A stretch of DNA of 53,958 bases from Acidimicrobiales bacterium (lineage in GTDB: Bacteria > Actinomycetota > Acidimicrobiia > Acidimicrobiales > RAAP-2): the NCBI GenBank assembly GCA_017883065.1, contig JADGOG010000004.1, positions 1 to 53,958 on the forward strand. The letters run 5' to 3'. Position numbers and translations under genes: made by a program. The notes under the pieces were generated by a model, which did not search any database, had not been told where the DNA came from, and was given only the letters and a program-made list of their open reading frames with translations. Each line of letters begins with the position of its first letter. Position 1 is the stretch's first letter. This document shows, one piece after another, positions 7,824-16,311 of this stretch.

Positions 7824-9122
7824 ATGGCCCATCGCATCGAAGTCGAACTCACCAGCAAGTCCGGGGACACCACATGGACCTGGCGCGCCGCCGGGGCAAA
7901 ACAGCCGCGCGGCACGGTGGACGCCGGTCTCGTCCCCGAGGGTTCCGCGGTGGGCACGGTGCTGCGCGCCGAGGTGGAGACCACCCTCGATGGCACCACG
8001 GTGGTGGCCCTCCTCCCCGCCAAGGCCAAGGCTGACGCCCGGACCGCACAGCGCATCGAGGTGATCGGCACCCCCCAACGTGGACCCGACGTCAACGTCG
8101 TGCTCGCCTCCAAGGGCAAGCGACGCCGGGACGATCGGCCGGAGGGTCCCCGTGACGGGGCCCGGCGCCCATCGGAGCGCCGTCCCCGCGGCGAGGGTGG
8201 CGAACGCGGTGCCCGTCCGGACGGACGTTCCCGGGGGAAGCCCGAGGCCGGTGCGCCGACGTCCGAGGGCGGTCAACGCCGCCAGCGCACCGGCACGTCC
8301 CGGCCCGGAGGTCGTGACTCGGGCGGGCGTGACAACCCGCGCCGACCGGCTCCTTCCACCACCTACCGCAACGCGGCGCTGGCCGAGCTCAAGCCGGAAC
8401 AGCTGCCGGTGGCCGAGCAGTTGTTGCGGGGTGGTATTCCCGCCGTCCGGCAGGCCATCGAGGAGCAGAACGCCCGCTCACGCGCCGAGGACCGGCCCGA
8501 GGTGACCCCGGGTCCCCTGTTGGCCATGGCCGAACAGCTGCTCCCCGCCATCAACCTGGCCAACTGGAAGGACCGCGCCTCGGTGGCCCGCAACGCGGGC
8601 AAGGACGTGCCGCTGCGCGAACTCCGTTCCATCGTGGCCTCGGCATCGACGGTCACCCTCGACGACGAGGGCTCGGCCATGGCCACCGCCCTGCGGACCT
8701 CGCTCAACGAGCGGGTCACCGCCCTGCGAGACCGGTGGGTCGAGCGGATCACCTCCTCGTTGGACGAGGGTCGGGTCATCGACGCCCTGCGCGCCTCGAT
8801 CCGTCCGCCCGAGCCGGCCACCCGGCTGAGCTCCGAGCTGGCCGTCCGACTGGCCGACAGCGCCGGAGCGTCGATGTCGGCGGACACCCCGGCCGATCAG
8901 TGGCTCGCCATCCTCGAGGTCGTCGTCGACTCGCCGGTGCGTCGCACGGTCAAGCCCCTCGGCCTCCCCACCGATGCCGACGAGGCCCTGCTGGCCGCCG
9001 CCCGCAAGGCATCTGGCTACGTGCCCGAACTGGCTCGGCTGATGGGCATCCCCATTCCCCCGCCCCCCGGACCCCGACGTCCGGTGCCCGCTCGCAGCCC
9101 CCAGGGTCGCCGAGCCTCCTGA
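7824..9122 (+). CDS. Conserved-looking protein of unknown function with disordered Arg/Gly-rich middle
   Basis: This 432-residue protein has three parts. Residues 1-95 form a beta-rich domain (HRIEVELTSKSGDTTWTWR, GTVLRAEVETTLDGTTVVALL, RIEVIGTP) that looks like a small nucleic-acid- or ligand-binding barrel. Residues 96-185 are low complexity and strongly basic, rich in Arg, Gly, Pro and Ser (GKRRRDDRPEGPRDGARR). Residues 186-410 are helical (AALAELKPEQLPVAEQLLRG, LPAINLANWKDRASVARNAG, LRTSLNERVTALRDRWVERI). The end is a Pro-rich tail. There is no signal peptide. The basic linker suggests RNA or DNA contact; this is inference. I do not recognise the family. It reads away from htrA and converges on the GNAT gene. 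Confidence 0.75.
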   Translation: MAHRIEVELTSKSGDTTWTWRAAGAKQPRGTVDAGLVPEGSAVGTVLRAEVETTLDGTTVVALLPAKAKADARTAQRIEVIGTPQRGPDVNVVLASKGKRRRDDRPEGPRDGARRPSERRPRGEGGERGARPDGRSRGKPEAGAPTSEGGQRRQRTGTSRPGGRDSGGRDNPRRPAPSTTYRNAALAELKPEQLPVAEQLLRGGIPAVRQAIEEQNARSRAEDRPEVTPGPLLAMAEQLLPAINLANWKDRASVARNAGKDVPLRELRSIVASASTVTLDDEGSAMATALRTSLNERVTALRDRWVERITSSLDEGRVIDALRASIRPPEPATRLSSELAVRLADSAGASMSADTPADQWLAILEVVVDSPVRRTVKPLGLPTDADEALLAAARKASGYVPELARLMGIPIPPPPGPRRPVPARSPQGRRAS

Positions 9123-9142
9123 CCGGCCCGTGGGCGTTCGTC

Positions 9143-9604
9143 TCAGTCGAACGTGTGGTGCATGGTCAACAGGCGTGCCTTGAACCCGGCTGCCTCGTAG
9201 AAGTTCTTGGCTCCCCGGTCACCCGGCAGGGCGACGCCGTCCACCCCGAGACACCCCTGCCGGCGGAGCCAGGACATCACCTCGTCCAACAAGAGTCGGC
9301 CCAGGCCCACTCCCCTGGCCCCTGGCTCGACGTAGCAGGCATCGAGCACGCCGCGCCGTCCGTGACCCTCCAGGTCCACCACGTGGCTGTGGGCGAAGCC
9401 GGTGACCACCGAGTCGAGGGTGCCCACCAGCACCAGTCGGGCCCGGTCCTCGAGCAGCACCGGCAAGGGAGGGCCGCCGTCCACGGAGAGCGGGTCGATG
9501 GCCAGTGCCCCTCCCCGCTGGGCGACCAGTGCGGCCAGGAACTCCGCCTCCAGCTCGGCGTAGCGCTGCGCGTCCGCTGGCATCGCTTCACGTACCGCTT
9601 CCAT
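9143..9604 (-). CDS. GNAT-family N-acetyltransferase
   Basis: This 153-residue protein has the GNAT core: strand 4 (LDACYVEPGARGVG), the acetyl-CoA pyrophosphate loop ARGVGLGRLLLDEV, and the final strand-helix with GAKNFYEAAGFKARLL. The N-terminal third (EAMPADAQRYAELEAEFLAAL) is helical and varies between family members. It transfers an acetyl group to an amine whose identity cannot be read from the sequence. AGGAGAGG precedes ATG 9604. It is the last gene of a minus-strand series that includes the two genes above it at 9646 and 10273, with short gaps. Confidence 0.85.
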   Translation of the reverse strand: MEAVREAMPADAQRYAELEAEFLAALVAQRGGALAIDPLSVDGGPPLPVLLEDRARLVLVGTLDSVVTGFAHSHVVDLEGHGRRGVLDACYVEPGARGVGLGRLLLDEVMSWLRRQGCLGVDGVALPGDRGAKNFYEAAGFKARLLTMHHTFD

Positions 9605-9645
9605 CGCTCACCTCTCCTGGGGTACGTCCGGGCGTCCCTGGAGCG

Positions 9646-10260
9646 CTAGGAGCGCTCGTCGAGCAGCTGGTCCACTCGACTGAGGATGGTGCGCCGGCCG
9701 CGGGTCGAGGCTTCGTAGGCCCGCACCGACACCAGCTCGGACCGGTTCAACCCGTCGAGTCTCTGCACCACCTGTGACGCCGACAACGTATCGAAGCCGG
9801 GGATGGACAAGGTGGACACCGCCGGGATGTTCCCACTGGGCACCGCCGGTGTCGTCCGGACCCGAGGTGCGTGTCCGGCGGTGACCACCCGGCTGCCCGA
9901 GACCGGCGCGGGCTCGACGGTGACCGACTGGCTGCGGTCGGACTCGGCCTCGCCGGTGGCTGCCTCGGCCCGGACCGGGCCCGACGCGGGATTGGCGTCG
10001 ACCGGCGCAGCAGGGGCGCTCCGGCTGCCCATCGCTCCCGAGCGCCGACGGAACTCGTGCTGTCCGGCCTTCACCGCGAACTGGCCGATGGCCCGGGCCG
10101 ACGACACCTTGACGCCCAACTTCCGGCGGCCCCGCTCGGCCATGGCCGGAAAGTCCTCCACCACCGATGCGGCGATGCCGGCCGGCACGAAGATCAACAG
10201 GTCCAACAGCCGCTCGTTCAGCGGCATGCTCGTCGGTCGCTCGTCGTCGGGTTCATCCAT
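9646..10260 (-). CDS. Actinobacterial helical protein with conserved C-terminal domain
   Basis: This 204-residue protein has an N-terminal amphipathic-to-hydrophobic helix (NERLLDLLIFVPAGIAASVV) and a helical pair (KLGVKVSSARAIGQFAVKAG). A long disordered Pro/Ser/Ala linker (about 80-145) leads to a compact C-terminal domain, LSIPGFDTLSASQVVQRLDG followed by NRSELVSVRAYEASTRGRRT. I have seen this last domain type in many actinobacterial proteins of membrane- or lipid-surface-associated character (possibly the DUF8129 group), but the exact family name is from memory. It lies 12 bases after the DUF4193 gene on the same strand, so the two are probably co-transcribed. Function unknown. Confidence 0.65.
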   Translation of the reverse strand: MDEPDDERPTSMPLNERLLDLLIFVPAGIAASVVEDFPAMAERGRRKLGVKVSSARAIGQFAVKAGQHEFRRRSGAMGSRSAPAAPVDANPASGPVRAEAATGEAESDRSQSVTVEPAPVSGSRVVTAGHAPRVRTTPAVPSGNIPAVSTLSIPGFDTLSASQVVQRLDGLNRSELVSVRAYEASTRGRRTILSRVDQLLDERS

Positions 10261-10272
10261 GGCGGATTCCTG

Positions 10273-10746
10273 TCAGACGCAGTCGCGGCAGAGCATCTTC
10301 TTGCGGTCGGCCAACTGGTTCGGATGCTTGACCAGGAAGCACGACCGGCAGACGAACTCCCCGGGCTGCTTGGGTAGGACCCGCTCCACGCCGTCGCCGG
10401 AACGGTCCTCGGGCTCAGGTGTCTCCTCGTCGTCCGGCTCCTCCTCGACGACCAGTCGTTCCTTCAGGATGGTGTCGAGGCTGGCCTCGACGTCCTCGTC
10501 GTCCGGCTCCTCCTCGTCGTCCTCTTCGGCCTCCTCGGCGGCGGCGGGCTTGGTCCCCGCCTTCGCCGCGACCTCGGGCACCGGGTCGACGTCGACATCC
10601 TCGACGACCACCACCTCGGCATCGTCGTCCTCGTCGGGAAGCACGATGGCGTCATCGGCAATCAGATCGTCGTCGTCCGCCAGCTCGTCGAGGTCGCCCT
10701 CGATCAGCTCGTCCGGTCCTTCGACTTCGTCCAGTTCTTGTGGCAT
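10273..10746 (-). CDS. DUF4193 family protein
   Basis: This 157-residue protein has a very acidic, low-complexity first 120 residues (many Asp-Asp and Glu-Glu runs). It ends in the compact zinc-binding motif of the actinobacterial DUF4193 family: FVCRSCFLVKHPNQLADRKK followed by MLCRDCV, so Cys-x2-Cys and Cys-x2-Cys. The acidic part is longer than in mycobacterial members. I chose ATG 10746 because it begins MPQELDE as expected and has GAAAGACCGAG upstream. The family function is not known; acidic zinc proteins of this kind may bind the transcription or translation machinery, which is speculation. Confidence 0.85.
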   Translation of the reverse strand: MPQELDEVEGPDELIEGDLDELADDDDLIADDAIVLPDEDDDAEVVVVEDVDVDPVPEVAAKAGTKPAAAEEAEEDDEEEPDDEDVEASLDTILKERLVVEEEPDDEETPEPEDRSGDGVERVLPKQPGEFVCRSCFLVKHPNQLADRKKMLCRDCV

Positions 10747-11171
10747 CTCGGTCTTTCGGTGGTCAGTTGGGCGGGAGCATAGACGGTTCCGCTCGCTGAT
10801 CGATCGCATACCCACGGCGCCCATGTGGTCCGTGCATCGATGGTCGTCGTCTTCGGTGCCGTGCAACCCGGGCCCTGCCGGCCCGGGGGATGACATCGGA
10901 TCGCCAGGCGGCTGGACCCAGGGGTCTTTGGCACCACCCCCCCGCTACCTCCGGCTTGCGCCGCCGGTCTCGGGGGAATGTTTTCTACTCGATCCCCTGG
11001 GTCTCCCTCCGCCTCTCACAGCATCCCCCCCGTACGCCGCACCGAACGATCGGAATCGAACGGGGCGACTGTCGGGGCGACTGGGACTGGGCGAACGATA
11101 GGCGACGCGCACCGTCGTTCGTCAAATGGCGCCCGACCCCTTCTACCTGGGCATTCCCACAACATCCCAGG
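10747..11171. other. Intergenic stretch upstream of the DUF4193 gene
   Basis: About 425 bases without a supported gene separate the ThyX-like gene from the DUF4193 gene. It holds the strong hairpin at 10867-10887; otherwise I see G- and C-runs but no ordered structure. Confidence 0.4.
10867..10887. terminator. Strong GC hairpin, probable terminator
   Basis: CCCGGGCC and GGCCCGGG form a perfect 8-bp stem with a 5-base loop. It lies about 285 bases past the ThyX-like stop and about 120 bases before the DUF4193 start, so it may terminate readthrough or shape a leader. There is no T-run. Confidence 0.4.
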
Positions 11172-12830
11172 TCAGGAGATTGCAGGATTTCCCGAGGTCG
11201 AGATCGCGTCCCGACGGCCCTCGGCGCGCCGCTCCGAGTCGAGCCGTTCGAGATCCTCGGATCCGTAGTGGACATGGGACATCGCCTCGGCCACCAGGTG
11301 GTGCCCGGCCCGGTCGGCGATCTGTCGGTGCATCTCCTGGGCCACCCAGCGGTAGCTCGGATGGCCCTGGGGTCCGGACCGCAGCTCGAGGAGGTGCATG
11401 GCCTCCCGGGCGTTCATCTGCATGGAGTACCTGATCCGGTAGGCCAGGGCCACTGCATAGACCGACTCCACCGGGAACGGTCCGTCGAGAACCTCGGCCA
11501 ACTCGCGGGAACGCTCCAGCGAGGTCACGTAGCGATCGGTGAGGCCCGCCCCGTCGACCACCTCGGGGACGTCGTAGCCCAGCGTGGTGCCGAGCGGCTG
11601 CCACTCGATGGTGAGCATCCGGTGCCGCTGCAGGTCGCGGAAGGCCCCGTAGTCGGAGACCACGTCAAACCGGTAGTCGGTGCGTTCGAAGGCCCGGCCC
11701 GGCCGGTGCCGGCGGTTCTGGCGGTCTCCCACGTAGGCGGCCAGCAACGAGCGCTTCTCCTCGGCGCCCAGCAGGCGCACCCGGTCCATCACCACGTCCT
11801 CGGGCCGGTCGACCAGCGACGCGCAGATGGCGGCGACCACCTTGTCCTCGCCGTCCGGGTCGAAGTCCAACAACGTCACCGAGGGCTTCCCCGAGGGTCC
11901 TCCTGTCGGATGGTCGACCGGCGAGACCAGGTCGGGGAAGAGCTCGTCCACCAGCCGGGCGGTCTCCCGCTGGGTGCGGTCGAGGTACTCGGACCAGGCG
12001 CCACCCCGGTCGGGTCGGTCCACCCGCTGCAGGAACGAGGGGATGACCTTGCGGAGCTCCTCCAGCATCATGTCGGCGTAGCGCCTGGCCTCGGGCAGCG
12101 GATGGGAGCGCATCCGCAGGAGGAGCATCTCGTAGGACTGGCCGGTGCCGTAGATCCCCACGTTGGACAGCGAGGCGGCCGGAAGCAGCCCCCGCAGGGC
12201 GTCGAGCGCCTTGGCCTTGATGGCCTGGCGGTGGACGAAGTCCGAGTCCCCCGTCTGGCGTGGGTGACGTTCGGTCAGCCACGCCTGGGCCTCGGTCAGG
12301 AGCTCCCCGTAGGTGTCGAACATCCGATCCATGTCCCCGACGTAGCGGGCCCCGAGCGGCGAGTCGAGGAGGCCCGGGTCGCGGTAGTACCGGTAGTGGC
12401 CGGTGGTCAGGCGCTGGTTGTAGGCGATGTACCGGGTCGACTGTTCGAGATAGGCCATCAGGCGTCCCCATTCGAGGACCTTGGTCAGGACGTTGGACGC
12501 CTGCTCGCAGGCCAGGTGGACCCCGCCCAACTGGGCCACCGAGTCGTCCCCGTACTCGAAGAAGACCTTCTCGTAGAGCTCCTCGGCCCGCTTGAGGCCG
12601 ACGGTGGCGTCGACGGTGGCGTCGCCGGTGATGTCCAGCTCGCCGACGAATTCGTCGAGGAACAGGCGGCGCAGGCTCTTGGGTGACCTCGAGTACCGGG
12701 CGAAGAGCGCGCCCTTCACCACCTCGGGCAGGTTGACCAGGGCGAAGACAGGCCGGTCGAGGTTGGTGACGTAACGACGGAGGATGTCCTCCTCGTCAGC
12801 GGTGAACGTCTCCTCGGCGTAGGGGAACAT
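11172..12830 (-). CDS. Duplicated ThyX-like protein (FAD-dependent thymidylate synthase fold)
   Basis: This 552-residue protein contains two ThyX-like halves, about residues 20-260 and 320-535; ordinary ThyX is about 220-260 residues. The ThyX signature RHRxxSxxEQSxR is split between them. In the first half the RHR position reads Trp-Gly-Arg (121-123) but EQSTRY (129-134) is kept. In the second half RHR is kept (402-404) but the EQS-x-R part reads WQPLG. The first half also has the helix GDDSVAQLGGVHLACEQASN typical of the family. ThyX makes dTMP with methylene-folate, FAD and NADPH. Whether this protein does so, or has another flavin or nucleotide role, is open. It follows helY by 12 bases and should be in the same transcript. 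Confidence 0.75.
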   Translation of the reverse strand: MFPYAEETFTADEEDILRRYVTNLDRPVFALVNLPEVVKGALFARYSRSPKSLRRLFLDEFVGELDITGDATVDATVGLKRAEELYEKVFFEYGDDSVAQLGGVHLACEQASNVLTKVLEWGRLMAYLEQSTRYIAYNQRLTTGHYRYYRDPGLLDSPLGARYVGDMDRMFDTYGELLTEAQAWLTERHPRQTGDSDFVHRQAIKAKALDALRGLLPAASLSNVGIYGTGQSYEMLLLRMRSHPLPEARRYADMMLEELRKVIPSFLQRVDRPDRGGAWSEYLDRTQRETARLVDELFPDLVSPVDHPTGGPSGKPSVTLLDFDPDGEDKVVAAICASLVDRPEDVVMDRVRLLGAEEKRSLLAAYVGDRQNRRHRPGRAFERTDYRFDVVSDYGAFRDLQRHRMLTIEWQPLGTTLGYDVPEVVDGAGLTDRYVTSLERSRELAEVLDGPFPVESVYAVALAYRIRYSMQMNAREAMHLLELRSGPQGHPSYRWVAQEMHRQIADRAGHHLVAEAMSHVHYGSEDLERLDSERRAEGRRDAISTSGNPAIS

Positions 12831-12842
12831 GCCCGGATCACA

Positions 12843-14921
12843 CTAGGACTGCATCGACTGGTCAGGCGCGGACCCCACCGGTCCGCCCACCACGGCCGGG
12901 TCGTCGGCGCCCACCACACCCCGCCGGAGGAGGGCCACCGCCAGCGCCGCCGAGGAGGCGGTGGCCGGGTCGGGGGCGACTTGGGAGAGCTGGCGCATCA
13001 GGTCGATCAGCTGGCGGACGTTGCGCACGAAGTCCCCCGGCGCCACCTCGGTCTCCCGCAGGACGGCGTCCAAGGTGGCTCCCGATGCCCAGGCGATCAC
13101 CGCACGGGCCAGACCCCCGTCGGGCCGTCGGGTGCGCCGCAGGCCGACACGGCGCTCGTCGGCCCGCACCTCGCCGGCCAGAGCCTCCATCCGGGCCAGC
13201 CGGTCCATGACGGCCGTCTGCCGGGGCTGGGGCGAGTCGTCCCCGGACCGCCGGGCCTCGAAGGTCAGGGCCGAGACCACCCCGGCCATCGGTGCCGGGT
13301 CCAGCCCGTCGAACAGACCGCCGCGGAGCGCCTCGGCCACCAACAGGTCCGACTCGTGGTAGATGGCGGCGAGGGCACCCCCGGCCTCGGTCATTCGCCA
13401 TCCGTCGATGAACCCTCTCCGCTCGAGGATGTCGAGGCGCCGGTCGAGCAGGGCGGGCAGCGACACCGAGTCGGGCGGTGCCTGCCACTGCCCGTAGGAG
13501 GCGGCCAGCAGCCCGCGTGCCTCCTGGCGCGTCCACCGGCGCACCAGATTGACCGCCAGGTTGTAGGTCGGGTGGAAGGAGGAGACCAGGTCCGGTGGCG
13601 GTGCGATGGCGGTCCGGGCCACCTGCCCGAAGGGCGTTCCGGTGGACCACAGGACGAAGGCGTGGCCCACCGTGTCGATGCCCCTCCGCCCGGCCCGTCC
13701 GGTCAGCTGCTGGTACTCCCCCGAGGTGAGGGCCGAGGTGTCCGATCCCCGGAACTTGGCGAAGCGCTCCACCACCACGGTGCGGGCCGGCATGTTGATG
13801 CCCAGGGCCAGTGTCTCGGTGGCGAACACCACCTTCAACAGTCCTTCCGAGAAGCACCGCTCGACCGCCTGGCGGAAGGCCGGCACCAGGCCGGCGTGGT
13901 GAGGGGCGATGCCCGCCTCGAGCGCGGCCGACCAGGGGCCGTACCCGAGGGTGCGCAGGTCGTCGTCGTCCAGTCGCTCGACCGAGTCCTCCACCAGCTC
14001 GCGGATCCGGACCCGCTCCTCGGGGGTGGTCAGCCGGACACCGTCCTGGAGGCAGTGACGGGTGGCGTCGTCACAGGCGGCACGCGAGAAGATGAAGGTG
14101 ATGGCGGGGAGCATCCCCGATTCGGCCAGGTACTCGACCACCTCGGTGCGACGAGGGACCCGGTACCGTTGCCGGGGGTCGCGCCGGCTTCGGTCGTCCA
14201 GGGCGAGGCCCTCGGGATTGGGCTTGCCGTCCCGCAGGAGGGGCAGCACACGCAACCCGTCGCGACCCCGCTGGGCCACCGCGAAGTGATGGTGGAGGGT
14301 GACCGGTCGGTGCCGTTCGACGATGACCCGGGTGGTCCCCCTAACCGAGGTCAGCCAGGCGCCGAAATCGGCGGCGTTGCTGACCGTGGCCGACAGGCTC
14401 ACGAAGCGGACCTCGGGAGGCGTGGTCACCAGCACCTCCTCCCACACCGATCCCCGGTAGGGATCCTGGAGGTAGTGGACCTCGTCCAGCACCACCACCT
14501 CCAACCCGTCGAGGACCGACGAGCGGGCGAAGAGCATGTTGCGCAGCACCTCGGTGGTCATCACCACGATCGGTGCATGGGGCTGATGGGAGACGTCCCC
14601 GGTCAGCAGGCCCACACGCGCCTCGCCGTACCGCTGGGCCAGCTCGACGAACTTCTGGTTGGACAGGGCCTTGATCGGCGTGGTGTAGAAGGCCTTGCGG
14701 CCCAGCTCGAGGGCCCGTGCCGCGGCGTACTCGGCCACCAGGGTCTTGCCCGACCCGGTGGGCGCCGACACCAGCACCGACTCCCCCCGGTCGATGGCGT
14801 CCATGGACCGGGACTGGAACCCGTCCAGGGGAAAGCCCAGGCCGGCCTCGAAGCGCGACCGGAACCCCTCGGTGACCTCGGCGGCGCCCCGGGGGGACCC
14901 CCCGGCGCGCCCGGCGCTCAT
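12843..14921 (-). CDS. helY: Ski2/HelY-type DEAD/DEAH-box RNA helicase
   Basis: This 692-residue superfamily 2 helicase has motif I APTGSGKT (53-60), motif Ia TPIKALSNQK, motif II LDEVHYLQDP, motif III SLSATVSN, and motif VI QLTGRAGRRGID with the preceding ETLALGINMPARTVVVE. A winged-helix and helical C-terminal part follows (VRRWTRQEARGLLAASYGQW onward). It is shorter than mycobacterial HelY (about 900 residues), lacking most of the extra arch or C-terminal domain. Such enzymes unwind structured RNA in decay or ribosome work. ATG 14921 overlaps the tatC stop (ATGA), so it is coupled to tatC. The tatC-helY order is the same as in Mycobacterium. Confidence 0.9.
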   Translation of the reverse strand: MSAGRAGGSPRGAAEVTEGFRSRFEAGLGFPLDGFQSRSMDAIDRGESVLVSAPTGSGKTLVAEYAAARALELGRKAFYTTPIKALSNQKFVELAQRYGEARVGLLTGDVSHQPHAPIVVMTTEVLRNMLFARSSVLDGLEVVVLDEVHYLQDPYRGSVWEEVLVTTPPEVRFVSLSATVSNAADFGAWLTSVRGTTRVIVERHRPVTLHHHFAVAQRGRDGLRVLPLLRDGKPNPEGLALDDRSRRDPRQRYRVPRRTEVVEYLAESGMLPAITFIFSRAACDDATRHCLQDGVRLTTPEERVRIRELVEDSVERLDDDDLRTLGYGPWSAALEAGIAPHHAGLVPAFRQAVERCFSEGLLKVVFATETLALGINMPARTVVVERFAKFRGSDTSALTSGEYQQLTGRAGRRGIDTVGHAFVLWSTGTPFGQVARTAIAPPPDLVSSFHPTYNLAVNLVRRWTRQEARGLLAASYGQWQAPPDSVSLPALLDRRLDILERRGFIDGWRMTEAGGALAAIYHESDLLVAEALRGGLFDGLDPAPMAGVVSALTFEARRSGDDSPQPRQTAVMDRLARMEALAGEVRADERRVGLRRTRRPDGGLARAVIAWASGATLDAVLRETEVAPGDFVRNVRQLIDLMRQLSQVAPDPATASSAALAVALLRRGVVGADDPAVVGGPVGSAPDQSMQS

Positions 14922-15667
14922 CGGTGGAAGAGCTTCCCGATGACGATGGATACCTCGTAGAAGACGTAGAGGGGGATGGCCAGTGCCATCATCGAGAACG
15001 GATCCGAGCTCGGAGTGATCACCCCGGCCACCACCACGATCAGGATGATCGCCCAGCGGCGCCACGACGAGAGCTGCTTGGGCGAGAGCACGCCGGCCAC
15101 CTCGAGGGAGACCAGCAGTACCGGGAACTCGAAGGTCAGCCCGAAGATGGTCATCATCAACAGGATCAGGCTGAGGTACTTCAGGGGATCGAAGATCTGG
15201 TTGAGGCTGGGCCCGCCGATGTGGGTGAGGAACGAGAGCGCATGGGGGAAGGTGACGTAGGCGACCAGGACGCCCGCGGCGAACAGGGTGATCGACGCCA
15301 CGATGAAGGGGACGGCGTACTTCTTCTCCTTGGGGTTGAGTCCCGGGGTGATGAACCTCCACAGCTCCCAGAGCAGTACCGGGGCGGAGAGGAAGAGCCC
15401 GCCGTAGGCGGCGATCTTGATCCGGAGCGACAGCCCGTCCAGCGGTCCGGCCACGTAGAACCCGCAGTGCTTCGGGTTGATCTGACAGTAGGGGTGCTGG
15501 AGGAACGAGAGGATGGGCCGGTAGACGAGGAAGGCCACCGTGGCGGTGACCACGAAGGCCAGGGCGCAGATCAGCACCCGCCGGCGCAGCTCGGTCAGAT
15601 GCTCGATGAGCGTCATCTGGTCGGGCTTGGGCTTTGGCTCGCTCCGGCGCTTCAACGAAAGGGCCAT
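14918..15667 (-). CDS. tatC: Sec-independent protein translocase TatC
   Basis: This 249-residue integral membrane protein has the TatC family marks: the N-terminal cytoplasmic MTLIEHLTELRRRVLICALAF (the conserved E-HL-ELR-R signal-peptide contact), and six hydrophobic helices. The loop RFITPGLNPKEKKYAVPF (P-GL-x-x-E) and FGLTFEFPVLLVSL in helix 4 with its conserved Phe-Glu are also present. It recognises twin-arginine signal peptides and, with TatA/TatB, exports folded proteins. It sits between the TatB-like gene (43 bases upstream) and helY (4-base overlap). Confidence 0.95.
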   Translation of the reverse strand: MALSLKRRSEPKPKPDQMTLIEHLTELRRRVLICALAFVVTATVAFLVYRPILSFLQHPYCQINPKHCGFYVAGPLDGLSLRIKIAAYGGLFLSAPVLLWELWRFITPGLNPKEKKYAVPFIVASITLFAAGVLVAYVTFPHALSFLTHIGGPSLNQIFDPLKYLSLILLMMTIFGLTFEFPVLLVSLEVAGVLSPKQLSSWRRWAIILIVVVAGVITPSSDPFSMMALAIPLYVFYEVSIVIGKLFHR

Positions 15668-15710
15668 CGTCGTCCGATCCGTCCGCGCGTCACCTGTCGG
15701 GCCCGCCGGA

Positions 15711-16181
15711 TCAGTTCATTCCGGGGTCGTCGGGCACGGTCCCGCCACTGGAGCGGACCTGGTGCACGATGCCACCCGGGTCGGTGATCAACACGCCGGG
15801 GATGACCGGAGGCTCCTCGTAGGCCTGCACGGTCCCCGCGGGCCGGTTGGAGCCCGACGAGGGCTGCACGGCGTCTCCTTCCGCCTCCGGTGATTCGGAG
15901 CCGTCCACACCGTCGGATGTCACCCCGTTCTCCGGAGCGTGGGAATCGGCCAGGTTGTCGAGGAAGGCCAAGGGGGAGCGGACCGCCTGGGTGATGGAGT
16001 CGGTGGAGGGAAGGTCGGGGAAGTTCTCGCGCAGTCCCGACTCGAGCCGCTCGCGGTACTTGCGGAAGTCTCCCCACAGCCCGCCGATCTGCTTGGCCAC
16101 CTTGGGCAACTTGTCCGGACCGAGGACGATCAGCGCCACCACCAGGATGACCAGGATCTTGGCCGGACTGAGGAATGGCAC
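15711..16181 (-). CDS. tatB: Twin-arginine translocase TatA/TatB family subunit
   Basis: This 156-residue protein has a short N-terminal membrane helix (SPAKILVILVVALIVLGPDKLP) with the Gly-Pro-x-x-Leu-Pro hinge of the family, followed by an amphipathic helix (KVAKQIGGLWGDFRKYRERL). A long Ser/Pro/Gly-rich tail runs to the end. Length and tail favour TatB over TatA; in organisms with one such protein it can serve both roles. It stands directly upstream of tatC, as in other Actinobacteria. Confidence 0.85.
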   Translation of the reverse strand: MPFLSPAKILVILVVALIVLGPDKLPKVAKQIGGLWGDFRKYRERLESGLRENFPDLPSTDSITQAVRSPLAFLDNLADSHAPENGVTSDGVDGSESPEAEGDAVQPSSGSNRPAGTVQAYEEPPVIPGVLITDPGGIVHQVRSSGGTVPDDPGMN

Positions 16182-16311
16182 GGCCCGAGTGTACCGGCGC
16201 CGGGGTCGATACCGCTCTCCGGGCGTCGTCGGGCGGGCCCTGCACCTGGCGGGCCGGGGTTCTCACGCCGGCGCCCGCAGGGCCGGTGCGCCCTGGCGGG
16301 CGGGACAGGCG

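Noticed and set aside
11040-11070. T-loop-like sequence GTTCGATTCC on the minus strand
   Set aside because: The five bases on each side do not pair, and no acceptor, D or anticodon arm is found nearby. It is not a tRNA.
12981-14960. Long plus-strand frame across the helicase gene (659 codons)
   Set aside because: Antisense shadow of the helicase, which has all family motifs on the minus strand.
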